This document shows, piece by piece, positions 47,369 to 53,136 of a stretch of 53,136 nt of DNA; within the stretch, counting starts at the first letter, position 1, and every line of letters begins with the position of its first letter. This DNA is from Subtercola sp. (GTDB lineage: Bacteria > Actinomycetota > Actinomycetes > Actinomycetales > Microbacteriaceae). The position numbers were made by a program, and so were the translations under genes. Where the stretch lies: positions 1 through 53,136 of the forward strand of contig JAODBC010000009.1 of assembly GCA_025463765.1 (NCBI GenBank). The letters run 5' to 3'. The notes below the pieces were generated by a model. That model had not been told where the DNA came from. It worked only from the letters and a program-made list of their open reading frames with translations, and did not search any database.

Positions 47369-47766
47369 TGTTCTTCTCCCAGAATGGCCGAGACGCGAAA
47401 GCGGCTGCCGTCGTGTTCGGGTGCACCCGAGAGCGCCTGCTCTTGGGTGAGGGTCTCGCCCACAACGTCTTGACGGAACACGTTCTGCAGCGGAATCGGG
47501 TGACTCGTGGCAGGCACGTCGGGGGTCGCGACCTCGGTCACCTTGGCCACGTTCTCGACGATGGCTGCGAGCTCACCGGTGAGCTTGGTTATCTCGTCGT
47601 CGGTGAGGTGGATGCGAGCGAGACCGGCCAAGTGCGCCACCTGAGCAGTCGTGATCTCGCCCGGGCCGCCGGCGCCTTCTGCGGGCGCGGGGCGGCTGTT
47701 GGCGCTCGTGGCCGGGCGGGCGATCTCGCGCTCGCCCTCGCTGCTCGAGGGTGTTTCGGTAGACAT
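47365..47766 (-). CDS. gatC: amidotransferase subunit C with N-terminal extension
   Basis: A 133-residue GatC, the belt subunit that stabilises GatA. The conserved core starts at [20 protein letters not shown] (residue 38) and ends [20 protein letters not shown] ([14 protein letters not shown]). The first 37 residues are a Ser/Pro/Ala/Gly extension; typical GatC proteins are about 95-100 residues. The ATG has ACGGAG five bases upstream and follows a stretch of tandem repeats. An alternative start within the extension cannot be excluded. Confidence 0.93.
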   Translation of the reverse strand: MSTETPSSSEGEREIARPATSANSRPAPAEGAGGPGEITTAQVAHLAGLARIHLTDDEITKLTGELAAIVENVAKVTEVATPDVPATSHPIPLQNVFRQDVVGETLTQEQALSGAPEHDGSRFRVSAILGEEQ

Positions 47767-47775
47767 GCGGCTCCG

Positions 47776-47858
47776 TACTGCTGGGTTGCTACTGCTGGGT
47801 TGTGCTCGTGGGTTCCTACTGCTGGGTTGCTACTGGGTTCCTACTGCTCGGTTGTGCT
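47776..47858 (-). repeat. tandem repeats in the gatCAB leader
   Basis: Units beginning TACTGCTGGGTTGC at 47776-47789 and 47817-47830, a longer copy at 47790-47816, and degenerate ones at 47831-47841 and 47842-47858. They lie directly before gatC. The remaining spacer to ligA (47859-48105) shows no gene and nothing certain. Confidence 0.75.
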
Positions 47859-48105
47859 GTCGGGCCGGGCGGCGCCCTGCCCGCCGGCCACGTGTCTGTG
47901 CGGCGCGGCCTGGCGCCGGGAACCCATCAAGTGTATTCGCTGCCACGGATTCCCGTCGTGGCCTCCGGTGCAGCCGCGGTGGTTTGGCGCGTGCGCGGTT
48001 CTTCGGCGCTCCTTGGCCCGTTCGAACTACTGCAGATGGGCCACAGTACCGCGCGTCCGCGATCCCAGGGCTGCGCCGGTTGCTCGGCGCCCCAGGGGGC
48101 TCAGG

Positions 48106-51751
<3,646 letters not shown>

Positions 51752-51763
51752 GCCACAAGCATA
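51752..51763 (-). promoter_or_regulatory. leaderless promoter of mnmA
   Basis: Minus-strand TATGCT (51758-51763) ends six bases before the ATG; no ribosome-binding site is needed or seen. Confidence 0.55.
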
Positions 51764-51881
51764 AACGGCGCCACTGACGCCCCACCGAGAAAGCGACAGA
51801 CTGTGCAGAACTGCGCGACACGCACGCCCTGTGAATCATTCATTCACGAAAGCTCCAGACAGGTAGACGAGACTGAGTGCG

Positions 51882-52874
51882 ATGTCATTGCTCCTCCCCA
51901 CTCGTCCCATCCCGACGGGCGGCGTGCCAGCCAGCCCCGTGCGAACTGCCCGCCACCCGCGGCTCACAGCGCTCACCATCGTGTTGTCGCTCGTTCTCGC
52001 GGGGCTTGTGTTGTTCCATACGGCGGTGCCCGACATCGGTGGTATCGGTCTGCTGCTCGACACGAGCATCCCGTGGTTCGGGCTGTTCATCGTTCCGCTG
52101 GCCGTCATGGCGCTGGTGGCTCGCCGGGTGAGCGCGCTGGTCTTCGTGCTGCTGGCTGCGGTGCTGTGGGGCGCACTGTTCGGGCCGGGGCTCGTGCCGT
52201 TGCAATGGAGTGCGCCCGCGGCATCCACCGCCGTCGGAACCCACCTCACCGTTGCGAGCCAGAACATCGAGGCGTCGTCGGGTACCGGCCGGCAATCGGC
52301 GCAGACCCTCGCCGCTACCGGGGCCGACGTCATCGCGCTCGAAGAAATGACGTCAGACGACTTCGACACCATCTCGGCATCTCTGGCGTCGGCGTATCCC
52401 TACTCCTATGGCGTCGGCACCGTCGGGCTCTGGAGCAAATATCCCGTCGTCAACGCCCAGCCCCTCAACCTGGGCCTCGGCTGGAATCGTGCGCTCGCTG
52501 CCGATCTGCAGACACCGCAGGGGCTCGTAAGTATCTACGTGATCCACGCCGCATCGGCCAGGCCCGGTGACGTTTCAGCTCGCGACTCGATGCTCGCGGC
52601 GCTCGCGCAGACGCTGCCGAACGACGAGAACAAGCGAGTCATCGCGGTCGGCGACTTCAACGCCGCCACCACCGACCGTGCGATGGGCGGCATCGAGTCG
52701 CAGCTCTCCGAGGCCAATCAAAGCGAAGGGATGCTCGGCAGCACCTGGCCGTCGAACCTCCCCGTGACGCGGCTCGACCACCTCCTGCAGCGCGGCATGA
52801 CCGTCACGTCGAACACCACCCTCGCCGCCGGCGGCAGCGACCACCGCGCCATTCTCACCTCGCTCAACCTCTGA
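51882..52874 (+). CDS. membrane-anchored endonuclease/exonuclease/phosphatase-family protein, VanJ-like
   Basis: A 330-residue protein with three N-terminal membrane helices (LTALTIVLSLVLAGLVLFHT, WFGLFIVPLAVMALVARRVS, ALVFVLLAAVLWGALFG) and an extracytoplasmic EEP-fold domain. Catalytic text is ASQNIE, LEEMTSDDF, AVGDFNAATTD, LDHLLQRG and the final GGSDHRAILTSL. The same plan is found in VanJ of Streptomyces, an undecaprenyl-pyrophosphate phosphatase linked to glycopeptide tolerance. That role is an inference. Start ATG 51882; GAGACT lies seven bases upstream. Confidence 0.85.
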   Translation: MSLLLPTRPIPTGGVPASPVRTARHPRLTALTIVLSLVLAGLVLFHTAVPDIGGIGLLLDTSIPWFGLFIVPLAVMALVARRVSALVFVLLAAVLWGALFGPGLVPLQWSAPAASTAVGTHLTVASQNIEASSGTGRQSAQTLAATGADVIALEEMTSDDFDTISASLASAYPYSYGVGTVGLWSKYPVVNAQPLNLGLGWNRALAADLQTPQGLVSIYVIHAASARPGDVSARDSMLAALAQTLPNDENKRVIAVGDFNAATTDRAMGGIESQLSEANQSEGMLGSTWPSNLPVTRLDHLLQRGMTVTSNTTLAAGGSDHRAILTSLNL

Positions 52875-52931
52875 CGCCTCTCCCCCGCTCGCCCTCGCGC
52901 GATGAGCCGCCTTGGCGTATCCGCACAAATT

Positions 52932-52995
52932 CCATCGACTTTGCACAAATGCACCCAAAATCCCCGTTTTCGGGGTTTTTTCGCAAAGTCGAGGG
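52932..52995. repeat. nested palindrome with inner terminator
   Basis: TCGACTTTGC (52935-52944) is the perfect complement of GCAAAGTCGA (52983-52992), with two more pairs outside. Its loop holds the terminator at 52957-52981. The last 140 bases of the window show no gene. Confidence 0.75.
52957..52981 (+). terminator. intrinsic terminator after the phosphoesterase gene
   Basis: CCCCG-TTTT-CGGGG (52962-52975) followed by TTTTTT and preceded by AAAA. It lies about 85 bases past the stop of the VanJ-like gene and could work in both directions. Confidence 0.8.
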
Positions 52996-53136
52996 CGAAA
53001 CAGTCCCTCGGGCATCTTCGGTACCCGTCGCCGCCGCTGACGCCGAGCCTCGCCCTTTCGGCGCTCCGGCGGACGCTTCGAGCGGTGATCGCTGGATCAC
53101 TTTCGGCGACGCACGATGAAAATCACAAATACCGTC

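Noticed and set aside
45821..47473. Long plus-strand frame of about 550 codons
   Set aside because: Antisense to gatA; shadow frames of this length are normal at this GC content.

Overview
The window is 53 kb of high-GC actinobacterial chromosome. Gene content and style (F420-type luciferase-like oxidoreductase, mycothiol-era TIGR03086 family, NAD-dependent DNA ligase with an acidic tail, gatCAB plus mnmA plus ligA clustered, GTG starts, TAnnnT -10 boxes) fit the family Microbacteriaceae; the genus cannot be told from sequence reading alone. No transposase, integrase, phage gene or CRISPR array was seen, so this reads as ordinary chromosome with a few accessory islets.

Layout. 1-2.2 kb: 3' end of a UvrA-like ATPase, a HepT/MntA toxin-antitoxin pair whose antitoxin carries an XRE helix-turn-helix, and a TetR regulator. 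2.2-8.3 kb: redox and stress genes (two PdxI-like aldo/keto reductases, an M20 amidohydrolase, a medium-chain dehydrogenase, an ECF42-type sigma factor with its DGPF/YCII partner). 8.4-13.4 kb: cyclodeaminase-like protein, AraC/VOC pair, orn, tRNA-His, a small zincin, a DacA-like protein that has lost catalytic residues, and an orphan 92-residue protein. 13.5-17.2 kb: a ykoEDC-type ECF transporter operon under a TPP riboswitch. 17.2-25.3 kb: a small membrane protein, an F420-type oxidoreductase and the glgX-treY-treZ operon that turns glycogen into trehalose. 25.3-33.7 kb: dinB, DUF1697, an ABC-F protein, a small orphan, a DedA-rhomboid-LPG-synthase triple fusion and an aldo/keto reductase. 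33.8-38.6 kb: a type III polyketide synthase, an isoprenylcysteine-methyltransferase-like protein and an MpaB-type oxygenase, next to an MFS/GntR divergent pair. 38.6-44.3 kb: GNAT, TIGR03086, SDR, LysR/MFS and DUF1345. 44.3-52.9 kb: gatCAB, mnmA-ligA, and a VanJ-like membrane phosphoesterase.

Three structural themes run through the window and are not explained by genes. First, dispersed long inverted repeats: at least three families with two copies each here, some in spacers and two inside non-conserved parts of one ATPase gene, plus four single palindromes. Second, short tandem duplications, either in frame inside proteins (TetR, YkoD, TreZ, LigA, DacA) or at gene 3' ends where the duplicated unit contains the stop codon. 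Third, many genes have a -10 hexamer ending exactly six or seven bases before the start codon, which predicts leaderless mRNAs.

Starts were chosen by family length, by ribosome-binding sites, or by the -10 spacing. All function calls come from reading motifs; no database search was possible.
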